Assembly (NCBI GenBank): GCA_003416985.1
Contig: QVIN01000005.1
Location: forward strand, 372,001 to 436,000
Source: Duganella sp. BJB480
Lineage (GTDB): Bacteria; Pseudomonadota; Gammaproteobacteria; Burkholderiales; Burkholderiaceae_D
Length of the DNA: 64,000 nucleotides
Direction of reading: 5' to 3'
Made by a program: the position numbers and the translations under genes. Below the pieces are notes generated by a model. That model was not told where the DNA came from, did no database searches, and saw only the letters and a program-made list of their open reading frames with translations. This document shows, piece after piece, positions 1-12,676 of the stretch; positions within the stretch are counted from its first letter, which is position 1; every line of letters begins with the position of its first letter.

Positions 1-36
1 CAAAAAAATCCGCAAGTCAGTTCCTAGGAGATGTGC

Positions 37-1353
37 ATGAACGAGTCCCGACCTGAATCGATGGCGTCCTTCTGGATGCCCTTTACGAACAACCGCGATT
101 TCAAAGCCCATCCGCGCCTGCTGGTGTCGGCGGAAGGCATGTACTACAAGGACGTGGACGGCAACACCATCCTGGACGGCACCGCCGGCCTGTGGTGCGT
201 GCCGTGCGGCCACGCGCAGCCGAAGATCGTCGCCGCCGTGCGCGAGATGGTGGGCCAGCTCGATTTCGCGCCGACCTTCCAGATGGGCCACCCGGCCGCT
301 TTCGACCTGGCCGAAAAGCTGATGGAGTACACCAACCACAAGTTCGGCCAGGTGTTCTACACCAACTCCGGTTCCGAGGCGGTGGACACCGCGCTGAAGA
401 TCGCGCTGGCGTACCACAAGGCGCGCGGGGAGGCGAGCCGCACGCGTTTGATCGGCCGCGAGCGCGGCTACCACGGCGTCGGCTTCGGCGGCATCTCGGT
501 GGGCGGCATCGCCGGCAACCGCAAGCCGTACGGCGTGATGCTGCCGGGCGTCGACCACCTGCCGCACACGCACAACCTGGAGAAGAACGCCTACACGCGC
601 GGCGAGCCGGAATACGGCACCGAGCTGGCCGACGAACTGGAACGCATCGTCGCGCTGCATGACGCGTCGACCATCGCCGCGGTGATCGTCGAGCCGGTGG
701 CAGGTTCCACCGGCGTGCTGATACCGCCGAAGGGATACCTGAAGCGCCTGCGTGACCTGTGCACCAAGCACGGCATCCTGCTGATCTTCGACGAGGTGAT
801 CACGGGCTTCGGCCGTTTGACCACGCCGTTCGCGGCCGACTACTTCGACGTCGAACCGGACATGATGACCACCGCGAAGGGTCTGACCAACGGCGTGATC
901 CCGATGGGCGCGGTGTTCAGCAAGAAGTTCATCTACGACGCCTTCATGGAAGCGCCGGCCGGCATTGAGCTGTTCCACGGCTACACCTACTCGGGTCACC
1001 CGGTGGCCTGCGCCGCCTCGCTGGCGACGCTGGAAGTGTTCAAGGAACAGAAGATCCTCGAACACGCCGCCGGCATGGCCGAATACTGGGCCGACGCGGT
1101 GCACTCGCTCAAGGGCTTGCCGCACGTGATCGACATCCGCACCATCGGCCTGATCGCCGGCATCGAGCTGGCGCCCATCGCCGGCAAGCCTGGCGCGCGC
1201 GCGTTCGCCGCGTTCAAGCAGGCCTTCGCCGACGGCATCCTGATACGCACCACCGGCGACATCATCGCTCTGTCGCCACCGCTGGTGCTGGAGAAAAAAC
1301 ATATCGACGAACTTTTTGGAAAGCTGACGACGGTACTTAAAAACTTAAACTAA
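37..1353 (+). CDS. Class III aminotransferase, probable beta-alanine:pyruvate transaminase
   Basis: PLP-dependent omega-amino acid transaminase of 438 residues. It is expected to move the amino group of beta-alanine to pyruvate, giving malonate semialdehyde and alanine. The PLP lysine is about residue 281 in TTAKGLTNG, and the cofactor-binding acidic motif is in LLIFDEVITGFGR. An AGGAG at 26-30 abuts the ATG at 31 but lies 6 bases before the ATG at 37, so I chose 37. It opens the pyrimidine-catabolism cluster, followed after 13 bases by alanine dehydrogenase, which could recycle its product. The substrate is inferred from context; other omega-amino acids, including 3-aminoisobutyrate from thymine, are possible. 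Confidence 0.88.
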   Translation: MNESRPESMASFWMPFTNNRDFKAHPRLLVSAEGMYYKDVDGNTILDGTAGLWCVPCGHAQPKIVAAVREMVGQLDFAPTFQMGHPAAFDLAEKLMEYTNHKFGQVFYTNSGSEAVDTALKIALAYHKARGEASRTRLIGRERGYHGVGFGGISVGGIAGNRKPYGVMLPGVDHLPHTHNLEKNAYTRGEPEYGTELADELERIVALHDASTIAAVIVEPVAGSTGVLIPPKGYLKRLRDLCTKHGILLIFDEVITGFGRLTTPFAADYFDVEPDMMTTAKGLTNGVIPMGAVFSKKFIYDAFMEAPAGIELFHGYTYSGHPVACAASLATLEVFKEQKILEHAAGMAEYWADAVHSLKGLPHVIDIRTIGLIAGIELAPIAGKPGARAFAAFKQAFADGILIRTTGDIIALSPPLVLEKKHIDELFGKLTTVLKNLN

Positions 1354-1366
1354 CGAGGAGAACACC

Positions 1367-2482
1367 ATGCTGGTAGGCGTCCCAAAAGAGATCAAGAACC
1401 AGGAGTCCCGCGTTGGCCTTACCCCGGCCAGCGTGAAGGAACTCGTATTGCGTGGCCATCAAGTACTTGTACAAAAAAACGCCGGTGTCGCCATCGGCTT
1501 GAGTGATGCGATGTATGAAGGCGCCGGCGCCACCATCATCGAAGCGGCGTCCGAAATCTTCGCCCGCGCCGAGATGATCGTCAAGGTGAAGGAGCCGCAG
1601 CCGGAAGAATGCGCGATGCTGCGCAAGGGCCAGATCCTGTACACCTACCTGCACCTGGCTCCGGACCCGGAACAGACCAAGGCGCTGGTGGAATCTGGCG
1701 CGGTGTGCATCGCCTACGAAACCATCACCGGCGCCAACGGCGGCTTGCCGCTGCTGGCGCCGATGAGCGAGGTGGCGGGGCGCATGTCGATCCAGGCCGG
1801 CGCCGCGCACCTGGAAAAATCCAAGGGCGGCATGGGCCTGCTGCTGGGCGGCGTGCCTGGCGTGGCGCCCGGCCACATCGCCATCATCGGCGCCGGCGTG
1901 GTCGGCACCAACGCCTTGCAGAGGGCGGTCGGCATCGGCGCGCGCGTGACGATTTTGGACAAGAACATCGACCGCCTGCGCCAGCTGGACCTCATCTACG
2001 GCAACCGCATCTCGACCATGTATTCGAACGCGCATTCGATCGAAGAGGCGGTGCTGGACGCGGACCTGGTGATCGGCGGCGTGCTGGTGCCCGGCGCGGC
2101 AGCGCCCAAGCTGGTGACCAAGGAAATGATCGCGCGCATGAAGCCCGGCGCGGTGGTGGTGGACGTGGCCATCGACCAGGGCGGATGCTTCGAGACCTCG
2201 CACGCCACCACACATGAAAAGCCGACCTACGTGGTCGACGGCGTGATCCACTACTGCGTGGCCAACATGCCGGGCGCGGTGGCCCGCACGTCGACCTTCG
2301 CGCTGAACAACGCAACCATCGGCCACGCGCTGGCGCTGGCCGACAAGGGCTGGCAGAAAGCGCTGAAAGCCAATCCGCACTTGAAGAACGGTTTGAATGT
2401 CTGTCTCGGCCACGTCACCTACGAAGCGGTGGCGCACGGCCTTGGCTATACCTATGTTGACGCGGACAGCCTGCTGGGCTGA
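1367..2482 (+). CDS. ald: Alanine dehydrogenase
   Basis: NAD-dependent oxidative deamination of L-alanine to pyruvate and ammonia. The 371-residue length is standard. The N-terminus [20 protein letters not shown] is typical of the family, His96 lies in YLHLA at the canonical number, Lys75 is in VKVKEPQ, and the Rossmann glycines appear in [11 protein letters not shown] near residue 170. GAGGAG precedes the ATG. It sits between the aminotransferase and the semialdehyde dehydrogenase, so its likely job is to regenerate the pyruvate acceptor and release ammonium during beta-alanine breakdown. Co-transcription with both neighbours is likely from the short gaps. Confidence 0.95.
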   Translation: MLVGVPKEIKNQESRVGLTPASVKELVLRGHQVLVQKNAGVAIGLSDAMYEGAGATIIEAASEIFARAEMIVKVKEPQPEECAMLRKGQILYTYLHLAPDPEQTKALVESGAVCIAYETITGANGGLPLLAPMSEVAGRMSIQAGAAHLEKSKGGMGLLLGGVPGVAPGHIAIIGAGVVGTNALQRAVGIGARVTILDKNIDRLRQLDLIYGNRISTMYSNAHSIEEAVLDADLVIGGVLVPGAAAPKLVTKEMIARMKPGAVVVDVAIDQGGCFETSHATTHEKPTYVVDGVIHYCVANMPGAVARTSTFALNNATIGHALALADKGWQKALKANPHLKNGLNVCLGHVTYEAVAHGLGYTYVDADSLLG

Positions 2483-2504
2483 TCCCGAAATTTGAAAGAA
2501 GATC

Positions 2505-4007
2505 ATGAGCGACCTGGACACCATCACCCACTACATCAACGGCAGTAAAGTCGATACGCAAAGCGGCCGCTATGCGGACGTGTTCAATCCCGCGCTGGGG
2601 GAGCCGGTGGCCAGGGTCGCCCTGGGTACGACGGAGGAAGTCGATGCCGCCGTGCGCGCGGCGGAAAAAGCATTCCCGTCGTGGTCCGCCACGCCGCCGC
2701 TGACGCGTGCCCGTGTTCTTTTCAAATACCTGCAGCTGTGCCAGCAGCACACCGACGAATTCGCGGCGATGCTGACGCGGGAACACGGCAAGACCTTTGC
2801 CGACGCGCAGGGCGAGGTGGCGCGCGGCATCGAGATGGTGGAATTCGCGGTCGGCATCCCGCAGCTGCTGAAGGGCGAATTCACCGACCAGATCTCGCGC
2901 GGTATCGACGCGTGGTCGATGCGCCAGGCGCTGGGCGTGGTGGCCGGCATCACGCCGTTCAACTTCCCGGTGATGGTGCCGATGTGGATGTTCCCCGTCG
3001 CGCTGGCATGCGGGAACACCTTTATCCTCAAGCCTTCCGAGCGCGATCCGTCGCCGTCGCTGCTGCATGCGCGGCTGCTGAAGGAAGCCGGTCTGCCGGA
3101 CGGCGTGTTCAACGTCATCCAGGGCGACAAGGTCACCGTCGACGCGCTGCTCGACCATCCAGTGGTGCAGGCGGTGAGCTTTGTCGGCTCGACGCCGATC
3201 GCCGAATACATCTACGCGCGCGGCTGCGCTGCGGGCAAGCGCGTGCAGGCTTTGGGCGGCGCGAAGAACCACATGGTCGTCATGCCGGATGCGGACATGG
3301 AAATGACCGTCGATGCGCTGATGGGCGCGGCGTATGGCTCGGCGGGTGAACGCTGCATGGCGATCTCCGTCGTGGTCGCGGTCGGCGATGCGGGCGACAA
3401 GATCGTCGATGCACTGGCAAAGCGCACCGCCGCACTGAAAGTGCGCGATGGTATGGCGTCGGATGCGGAAATGGGACCGGTCGTTTCCAGCGCGGCCAAG
3501 CAGCGCATAGAGCGCTTGATTGGCGAAGGCGTGGAGCAGGGCGCCAAATTGGTGGTCGATGGCCGCAATCATGTCGTTGCTGGACGCGAGAACGGCTTCT
3601 TCATCGGCGGTACTTTGTTCGACCACGTCACGCCGGATATGTCGATCTACAAGGAAGAGATTTTCGGCCCCGTGCTGTGCATGCTTCGCTCGCCGGACGT
3701 GGGCAGCGCGGTGGAGCTTATCAACCGTAACGAGTACGGCAACGGCGTGGCGATCTATACGCGCGACGGCGGCGTGGCGCGCGAGTTCGTGCGGCAGATC
3801 CAGGTCGGCATGGTGGGCGTGAATGTGCCGCTGCCGGTGCCGATGGCCTTCAACAGTTTCGGCGGATGGAAGCGCAGCCTGTTCGGCGACCATCACGCCT
3901 ACGGCCCTGAAGGCGTGCGTTTCTACACACGCCACAAGGCGGTGATGCAGCGCTGGCCGAACACCGCAAGCGCTGGCGCAGAATTTGCATTCCCTCAGAT
4001 GAAGTAA
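2505..4007 (+). CDS. mmsA: CoA-acylating (methyl)malonate-semialdehyde dehydrogenase
   Basis: 500-residue aldehyde dehydrogenase of the MmsA/IolA branch. It oxidises malonate semialdehyde or methylmalonate semialdehyde with CoA and NAD to acetyl-CoA or propionyl-CoA. The catalytic cysteine is Cys284 in [11 protein letters not shown], the wording typical of MmsA, and the nucleotide-binding segment includes [16 protein letters not shown]. The N-terminal ALDH part, catalytic part and C-terminal [14 protein letters not shown] are all intact. It follows ald by 22 bases and completes carbon recovery from uracil and thymine after the aminotransferase step. Confidence 0.93.
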   Translation: MSDLDTITHYINGSKVDTQSGRYADVFNPALGEPVARVALGTTEEVDAAVRAAEKAFPSWSATPPLTRARVLFKYLQLCQQHTDEFAAMLTREHGKTFADAQGEVARGIEMVEFAVGIPQLLKGEFTDQISRGIDAWSMRQALGVVAGITPFNFPVMVPMWMFPVALACGNTFILKPSERDPSPSLLHARLLKEAGLPDGVFNVIQGDKVTVDALLDHPVVQAVSFVGSTPIAEYIYARGCAAGKRVQALGGAKNHMVVMPDADMEMTVDALMGAAYGSAGERCMAISVVVAVGDAGDKIVDALAKRTAALKVRDGMASDAEMGPVVSSAAKQRIERLIGEGVEQGAKLVVDGRNHVVAGRENGFFIGGTLFDHVTPDMSIYKEEIFGPVLCMLRSPDVGSAVELINRNEYGNGVAIYTRDGGVAREFVRQIQVGMVGVNVPLPVPMAFNSFGGWKRSLFGDHHAYGPEGVRFYTRHKAVMQRWPNTASAGAEFAFPQMK

Positions 4008-4044
4008 TCGCCACCACAGCCACCATGCATAGCCAGGAAATCGT

Positions 4045-5415
4045 ATGATGATCGAATCTCTCAAATACATGCCCCAGCCGAAGGAAGCCAATGCCGCACT
4101 GGCGGAACACTTCACCGACCTGGCCCCCGCGCTGAATGCGCGCCAGGCCGCGATCGAAAGCTCGCGCTGCCTGTATTGCTACGATGCGCCGTGCACGCGC
4201 ATCTGCCCGTCCGATATCGACGTCGCCAGTTTTATCCGCAATATCCACGACGAGAATATCAACGGCGCCGCCGTCGGCATCCTGAAGCAGAACATCCTGG
4301 GCGGCAGCTGCTCGCGCGTCTGCCCGACCGAGATCCTGTGCGAAGATGCCTGCGTGCGCAACCATGATGCAGAAGGCCAGCCGGTGAAAATCGGCCTCCT
4401 GCAGCGCTACGCCATCGACAACATGACGATCACCGAGCATCCTTTCAAGCGCGCCGCCTCCACCGGTAAGAAGATCGCCGTGGTCGGCGCGGGCCCCGCC
4501 GGCCTGTCGTGCGCGCACCGCTTGGCGATGCTGGGCAACGACGTGGTGATCTACGAAGCGAAAGAAAAATCCGGCGGCCTGAATGAATACGGCATCGCCA
4601 AGTACAAGCTGACCGATAACTTCGCGCAGAAGGAAGTCGACTTCCTTCTGCAAATCGGCGGCATCGAAATCAAGCATGGCCAGACGCTGGGCGGCAACGT
4701 GCAGCTGAAGGACCTGCACGCGCAGTACGACGCCGTGTTCCTCGGCCTGGGCCTGGGCGCCAGCAAGCAGCTGGGCCTGACCGGCGAGGACGCCCCCGGC
4801 CTGCTGGCCGCCGTCGACTACATCGCCGCGCTGCGCCAGGCCGATGACCTGAGCAAGCTGCCGCTGCCCGCGCGCGCCATCGTCATCGGCGCCGGCAATA
4901 CCGCCATCGACATGGCGGTGCAGATCCAGCGCCTGGGCGCGGAAGAGGTCACGCTGGTGTACCGGCGCGGTTTCGACGCGATGAGCGCCACCGAACACGA
5001 ACAACACATTGCGAAGGAAAATCAGGTCCGCATGCGTACCTGGGCCCAGCCGCAGCAAGTGCTGCTGGATGAAGCGGGCCGCGTGCGCGGCATGCGCTTC
5101 GAGAAAACCGCAATCGTCAACGGCCGTCTGGCCGGCACCGGCGAGACTTTCGAGATCGCGGCAGACGCGATCTTCAAAGCCATCGGCCAGGGCATGGACG
5201 AAAAGAGCATCAGTGATCCACTGGCGAAAACGCTGAAACGCGACGGCGACAAAATCCACGTCGATGATCAGTTCCGCACAGTCCTGCCGCGTATCTACGC
5301 CGGCGGCGATTGTGTGGCGCCCGGACAGGACCTGACCGTGCAGGCGGTACAGCACGGAAAACTGGCGGCACACGCCATTCACCAAGACATCAACGGTATG
5401 AAGGAGGCTGCATAA
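4045..5415 (+). CDS. preT: NAD(P)-dependent dihydropyrimidine dehydrogenase, subunit PreT
   Basis: FAD and Fe-S electron-input subunit of bacterial dihydropyrimidine dehydrogenase, 456 residues. The N-terminal third carries the cysteine clusters seen in glutamate-synthase small-subunit-like proteins (CLYCYDAPCTRICP and GGSCSRVCPTEILC). FAD-binding GAGPAGLS lies near residue 148 and the NAD(P)H Rossmann motif GAGNTA near 282. Two adjacent ATGs at 4045 and 4048 follow AGGAAAT; either could start. Its stop overlaps the preA start by one base (TAATG), consistent with equal production of a two-subunit complex. It accepts NAD(P)H electrons and passes them to PreA. Confidence 0.95.
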   Translation: MMIESLKYMPQPKEANAALAEHFTDLAPALNARQAAIESSRCLYCYDAPCTRICPSDIDVASFIRNIHDENINGAAVGILKQNILGGSCSRVCPTEILCEDACVRNHDAEGQPVKIGLLQRYAIDNMTITEHPFKRAASTGKKIAVVGAGPAGLSCAHRLAMLGNDVVIYEAKEKSGGLNEYGIAKYKLTDNFAQKEVDFLLQIGGIEIKHGQTLGGNVQLKDLHAQYDAVFLGLGLGASKQLGLTGEDAPGLLAAVDYIAALRQADDLSKLPLPARAIVIGAGNTAIDMAVQIQRLGAEEVTLVYRRGFDAMSATEHEQHIAKENQVRMRTWAQPQQVLLDEAGRVRGMRFEKTAIVNGRLAGTGETFEIAADAIFKAIGQGMDEKSISDPLAKTLKRDGDKIHVDDQFRTVLPRIYAGGDCVAPGQDLTVQAVQHGKLAAHAIHQDINGMKEAA

Positions 5416-6710
5416 TGGCTGACCTGAGCATAGAATTCTGCGGCATCAAGTCCATCAACCCGTTCTGGCTGGCCTCCGCGCCGCCGACCGACAAGGCCTA
5501 CAACGTGGTGCGCGCATTCGAGGCGGGTTGGGGCGGCGTGGTGTGGAAAACGCTGGGCGAGGATCCGGCCGCAGTCAACGTGTCGTCGCGCTACTCCGCG
5601 CACTATGGCAAGAACCGCGAAGTCATCGGCTTCAACAACATCGAGCTGATTACCGACCGCTCGCTGGAAATCAACCTGCAAGAGATCACGCAGGTGAAGA
5701 AGGACTGGCCGGACCGCGTCATCATCGTTTCGCTGATGCTGCCGTGCGAAGAGAAGCTGTGGGCCGACATCCTGCCGTTGGTGGAAGCCACCGGCGCCGA
5801 CGGCATCGAGCTCAATTTCGGCTGCCCGCACGGCATGCCGGAACGCGGCATGGGCGCGGCCGTGGGCCAGGTTCCCGAATACGTGGAGATGGTCACGCGC
5901 TGGTGCAAGACGCACTCCAAGCTGCCGGTCATCGTCAAGCTCACGCCTAACATCACCGACGTGCGCGCACCGGCGCGCGCGGCCAAGGCGGGCGGCGCGG
6001 ACGCGGTCTCGCTGATCAACACCATCAACTCGATCACGCACCTGGACCTGGACCAGATGGTGGCCTTCCCCATCGTCGGCGGCGCCAGCACCCACGGCGG
6101 CTACTGCGGTTCGGCGGTCAAGCCCATCGCGCTGAACATGGTGGCCGAGATAGCGCGCGATCCCCAGACCAAGGGCCTGCCGATTTCCGGCATCGGCGGC
6201 ATCGGCAACTGGCGCGACGCGGCGGAGTTCATGGCGCTGGGATCGGGCTGCGTGCAGGTCTGCACCGCGGCCATGCTGCACGGCTTCCGCATCGTCGAAG
6301 AGATGAAGGACGGCCTGTCGCGCTGGATGGACGAGAAGGGCTACAAGAGCATCAGCGAATTCGTCGGCAAGGCGGTGCCGAATACGACGGACTGGAAGTA
6401 CCTGAACATGAACTATCAGGTGATCGCGCAGATCAACCAGGACGACTGCATCAAGTGCGGCCGCTGTTACGTGGCGTGCGAGGATACGTCGCACCAGTCG
6501 ATCGCGCAGTTGATCGACGCGGCCACCGGCACGCGCACGTATGAGGTGATCAAGGATGAATGCGTGGGCTGCAACCTGTGCGAAATCACCTGCCCGGTGC
6601 AGGGCTGCATCACGATGGTGCCGCAGGAGACAGGCAAGCCATACATGAACTGGACGCAGGACCCGCGCAACCCGCGCGCGGAGAACGTCAAGGCGGCGGA
6701 AACGGTATAA
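5415..6710 (+). CDS. preA: NAD-dependent dihydropyrimidine dehydrogenase, subunit PreA
   Basis: Catalytic FMN subunit of 431 residues that reduces uracil or thymine to the 5,6-dihydro form. It has a dihydroorotate-dehydrogenase-like barrel with the active-site loop CPHGMPERGMG keeping the catalytic cysteine, then a C-terminal ferredoxin domain with two CxxCxxCxxxC clusters (CIKCGRCYVAC and CVGCNLCEITC). An in-frame upstream extension to 5310 exists, but the ATG at 5415 has AAGGAGG ideally placed at 5401-5407 and overlaps the preT stop, so I chose 5415. First committed step of the reductive pyrimidine route. Confidence 0.95.
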   Translation: MADLSIEFCGIKSINPFWLASAPPTDKAYNVVRAFEAGWGGVVWKTLGEDPAAVNVSSRYSAHYGKNREVIGFNNIELITDRSLEINLQEITQVKKDWPDRVIIVSLMLPCEEKLWADILPLVEATGADGIELNFGCPHGMPERGMGAAVGQVPEYVEMVTRWCKTHSKLPVIVKLTPNITDVRAPARAAKAGGADAVSLINTINSITHLDLDQMVAFPIVGGASTHGGYCGSAVKPIALNMVAEIARDPQTKGLPISGIGGIGNWRDAAEFMALGSGCVQVCTAAMLHGFRIVEEMKDGLSRWMDEKGYKSISEFVGKAVPNTTDWKYLNMNYQVIAQINQDDCIKCGRCYVACEDTSHQSIAQLIDAATGTRTYEVIKDECVGCNLCEITCPVQGCITMVPQETGKPYMNWTQDPRNPRAENVKAAETV

Positions 6711-6771
6711 ACGGTATTGGGTACGGAACTTGCAGCGATAGAAGGATACATAACCCTTTGGAGAAAGCCCC

Positions 6772-9668
<2,897 letters not shown>

Positions 9669-9686
9669 ACAAAGAGGAGCAGTGTA

Positions 9687-10922
9687 ATGAGCGAAATGCG
9701 CATCAATGGCGACCGCCTGTGGGCGGCGCTGATGGAACTGGCACAGATAGGCGCCACCGCCAAGGGTGGCGTCAAGCGCCTGGCGCTGACGGACCTGGAC
9801 AAGCAGGGGCGCGACCTGGTGGTCGGCTGGGGCAAGGCCGCCGGCATGTCGGTGACGGTCGACCAGATCGGCAATGTCTTCATGCGCCGCGACGGCACCA
9901 ACAACGCGCTGCCGCCGGTGATGACCGGCAGTCATATCGACACCCAGCCGACCGGCGGCAAATTCGACGGCAACTACGGCGTTCTGGCCGGCCTCGAAGT
10001 CGTGCGCACGCTGAACGACTTGAAGATCAAGACCGAGGCGCCGATCGAAGTCGCCTTCTGGACCAACGAGGAGGGCTCGCGCTTCGTGCCGGTGATGATG
10101 GGCTCCGGCGTGTTCTGCGGCGCCTTCAGCCTGGAGACGGCCTACGCCGCCAAGGACACCGAGGGCAAGACCGTCGGCGAGGAACTGGAACGCATCGGTT
10201 ACAAGGGCACGCAGGTGCCGGGCGATCATCCGATCGGCGCCTACTTCGAAACCCATATCGAACAAGGCCCGGTACTGGAAGACGCCGACAAGGTGATCGG
10301 TGTGGTGCCTGCGGTGATGGGCCTGTCCTGGTACGACTGCGTGGTGAGCGGCATGGAAGCCCACGCCGGCCCGACGCCCATGGGCCTGCGCAAGGATGCG
10401 CTGCAGGTGTCCACCAAGATCATGCAGGAGGTGGTGGCCATCGCCAACCGCTATCCGCCGTATGGACGCGGCACGGTGGGCATGGTGCAGGTGTTCCCGA
10501 ACAGCCGCAACGTGATACCGGGCGAGGTCAAATTCAGCATCGACCTGCGCAACGTGAACGATGAGCTGCTCAACACCATGCACGAGGAGATGCTGGCCTT
10601 TATCGACAAGACCCGCGGCGAAACCGGCTTGAAGATTTCGATCGAACGCGTGTCGTACTACCCGCCATGCCCGTTCCATCCCGAGTGCGTGGACGCGGTG
10701 CGCAACGCCACCGCCAAGCTGGGATACTCGACCATGGACGTGGTTTCCGGTGCCGGCCACGATGCGATCTACGCGGCGCGCCTGGCGCCTGCCGGCATGA
10801 TCTTCGTGCCTTGCAAGGATGGCATCAGCCACAATGAAATCGAGGACGCCAAGTCCGAACACCTGGAGGCGGGCTGCAACGTTCTGTTGCATGCGATGCT
10901 GGAGCGCGCCCGTATAGTTTGA
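9687..10922 (+). CDS. Zn-dependent amidohydrolase, probable N-carbamoyl-beta-alanine amidohydrolase
   Basis: M20/hydantoinase-carbamoylase family enzyme of 411 residues. The metal ligands are in GSHIDTQPTGGKFDGNYG, NEEGSRF and HIEQGP, and SHNEIED closes the C-terminal part. The family covers beta-ureidopropionase, L-carbamoylase and allantoate amidohydrolase. The position directly after dihydropyrimidinase (18-base gap, GAGGAG RBS) points to beta-ureidopropionase, which releases beta-alanine, CO2 and ammonia. It ends the pyrimidine cluster. Confidence 0.9.
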   Translation: MSEMRINGDRLWAALMELAQIGATAKGGVKRLALTDLDKQGRDLVVGWGKAAGMSVTVDQIGNVFMRRDGTNNALPPVMTGSHIDTQPTGGKFDGNYGVLAGLEVVRTLNDLKIKTEAPIEVAFWTNEEGSRFVPVMMGSGVFCGAFSLETAYAAKDTEGKTVGEELERIGYKGTQVPGDHPIGAYFETHIEQGPVLEDADKVIGVVPAVMGLSWYDCVVSGMEAHAGPTPMGLRKDALQVSTKIMQEVVAIANRYPPYGRGTVGMVQVFPNSRNVIPGEVKFSIDLRNVNDELLNTMHEEMLAFIDKTRGETGLKISIERVSYYPPCPFHPECVDAVRNATAKLGYSTMDVVSGAGHDAIYAARLAPAGMIFVPCKDGISHNEIEDAKSEHLEAGCNVLLHAMLERARIV

Positions 10923-11004
10923 CCGTCGCCGGGCCGGGGAGCATACTGACTACAGGCAGGCTAGCCAGTCTGCCGGAACGCGTCATGTTCTCCCGGCTTC
11001 CAAC

Positions 11005-12672
11005 ATGCTAGAACCACCCCAATCCCAGGCGGCGGCGCTGGAGACAGGCTGCCCTGCGGTCACACTGGAAAGCATCTCCGATGCGGTTCTGGTGCTGGAC
11101 CGCAGCTGGAACATACGCTACATGAACGGCAACGCGGAGCGCCTGCTGCAAGTGCGGCGCGCGGAGGTGATGGGCCGGAACGTGTGGGAGGTCTTCCCGG
11201 AAGCGGTGGACGGCCCGTACCACCGCGCCTACCTGCAGGCGGTGGAGACCAACAGCCCCGTGGCGTTCGAGGAGCATTATGTGCCGCTCGACCTGTGGAC
11301 CGAGATCCGCGCCTATCCGTCTGACGACGGCCTGACGATCTACTTCCGTGACATCAGCGAGCGCAAGGCCGCCGAGGCCCAGATCCACAGCATGGCCTTC
11401 TACGACCAGCTCACCGGCCTGCCGAACCGCCAATTGCTACTGGACCGCGCCGGTCACGCGCTCTCGTTGGGCCACCTGGGCGCGATGCTGTTTATCGACC
11501 TGGATAACTTCAAGACCATCAACGACACCCGAGGCCACGACAAAGGCGATATGCTGCTGCGGATGGTCGCCGCCCGTCTGCGCACGGAGGTGCGCGGCTG
11601 CGATACGGTGGCGCGCTTCGGCGGCGACGAGTTCATCGTGCTGTTGGAGGAACTGGGCACCACGGAGAACGATGCCGCCGCCGCTGCGCAGGAGATCGCG
11701 CTCAAGATCGTTCATGCGTTCGGCGAGCCGTTTGCGATCGACGGCATGGACCAATACAGCACGCCCAGCATCGGCATCACGGTGTTCAGCGGCGGCAGCG
11801 TGGACGAGGTGCTCAAGCGCGCCGACCTGGCCATGTACCAGGCCAAGGCCGCGGGACGCAATACCATTTCATTCTTCGATCCGGCGATGCAGGCAAGGGT
11901 CAGCGCTCGGGCGGCGCTGGAGGCGGACATGCGGCGTGCGCTGGGCAACGGCGAATTCGTGCTGTATTACCAGCCGTTGATGTGCGTGGACGGTGCCATG
12001 GCCGGCGTGGAGGCGCTGGTGCGCTGGGCCCATCCGCAGCGAGGGCTGGTGCCGCCCGCCGAGTTCATACCGGTGGCGGAGGAGTCGAACCTGATCCTGC
12101 CACTGGGGCGTTGGGTGATGCGCGAGGCTTGCCAGCGGCTGGCGGCATGGGCCGGCGATGCGCGCACGGCCGGGCTGGAGATGGCGGTCAATGTCAGCGC
12201 CTCGCAGTTCCACCGGCCGGACTTCGTCGAGCATGTACTGGAGACGCTGGCGCAAACCGGTGCCCGCGCCGCCAGGCTGCGGCTCGAATTGACGGAAAGC
12301 CTGCTGCTCAAGGATGTCGGCGGCACGGTCGAGAAGATGCAGCGCCTGCGCGCCGCCGGCGTCAGCTTCGCGCTGGACGATTTCGGTACCGGGTATTCGT
12401 CGCTGTCGTATCTGCACCGGCTGCCGCTCGATCAGCTGAAGATAGACCGCTCATTCATCTGGGGCGCCGCAAAAGAGGACAGCGGCGCCGCCATCGTCCG
12501 CATCATCGTCTCGCTGGGCAAGGCGCTGAACATGTCGGTGCTGGCCGAGGGCGTGGAGACGCAGCAGCAGCTGGACTTTGTGATTGCGGAGGGATGCCAG
12601 TATTATCAAGGCTATTTGTTCAGCAAGCCGCTGCCCGAACCCGAGCTGCTGGCGTTGATCGCAAACTTGTAA
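11005..12672 (+). CDS. PAS-GGDEF-EAL cyclic-di-GMP turnover protein
   Basis: 555 residues with no membrane segments. An N-terminal PAS domain (about 15-125) is followed by a diguanylate cyclase domain (about 130-295) with intact ARFGGDEFIVLL and an RxxD inhibitory site (RGCD) five residues before GGDEF. A phosphodiesterase domain (about 305-555) follows with EALVRW, LTESLLL, DDFGTGYSSLSYL and VLAEGVET. Both catalytic motifs look active, so net direction cannot be predicted. No clear Shine-Dalgarno sequence is seen before the ATG. The next gene starts four bases after the stop. Confidence 0.93.
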   Translation: MLEPPQSQAAALETGCPAVTLESISDAVLVLDRSWNIRYMNGNAERLLQVRRAEVMGRNVWEVFPEAVDGPYHRAYLQAVETNSPVAFEEHYVPLDLWTEIRAYPSDDGLTIYFRDISERKAAEAQIHSMAFYDQLTGLPNRQLLLDRAGHALSLGHLGAMLFIDLDNFKTINDTRGHDKGDMLLRMVAARLRTEVRGCDTVARFGGDEFIVLLEELGTTENDAAAAAQEIALKIVHAFGEPFAIDGMDQYSTPSIGITVFSGGSVDEVLKRADLAMYQAKAAGRNTISFFDPAMQARVSARAALEADMRRALGNGEFVLYYQPLMCVDGAMAGVEALVRWAHPQRGLVPPAEFIPVAEESNLILPLGRWVMREACQRLAAWAGDARTAGLEMAVNVSASQFHRPDFVEHVLETLAQTGARAARLRLELTESLLLKDVGGTVEKMQRLRAAGVSFALDDFGTGYSSLSYLHRLPLDQLKIDRSFIWGAAKEDSGAAIVRIIVSLGKALNMSVLAEGVETQQQLDFVIAEGCQYYQGYLFSKPLPEPELLALIANL

Positions 12673-12676
12673 ATCG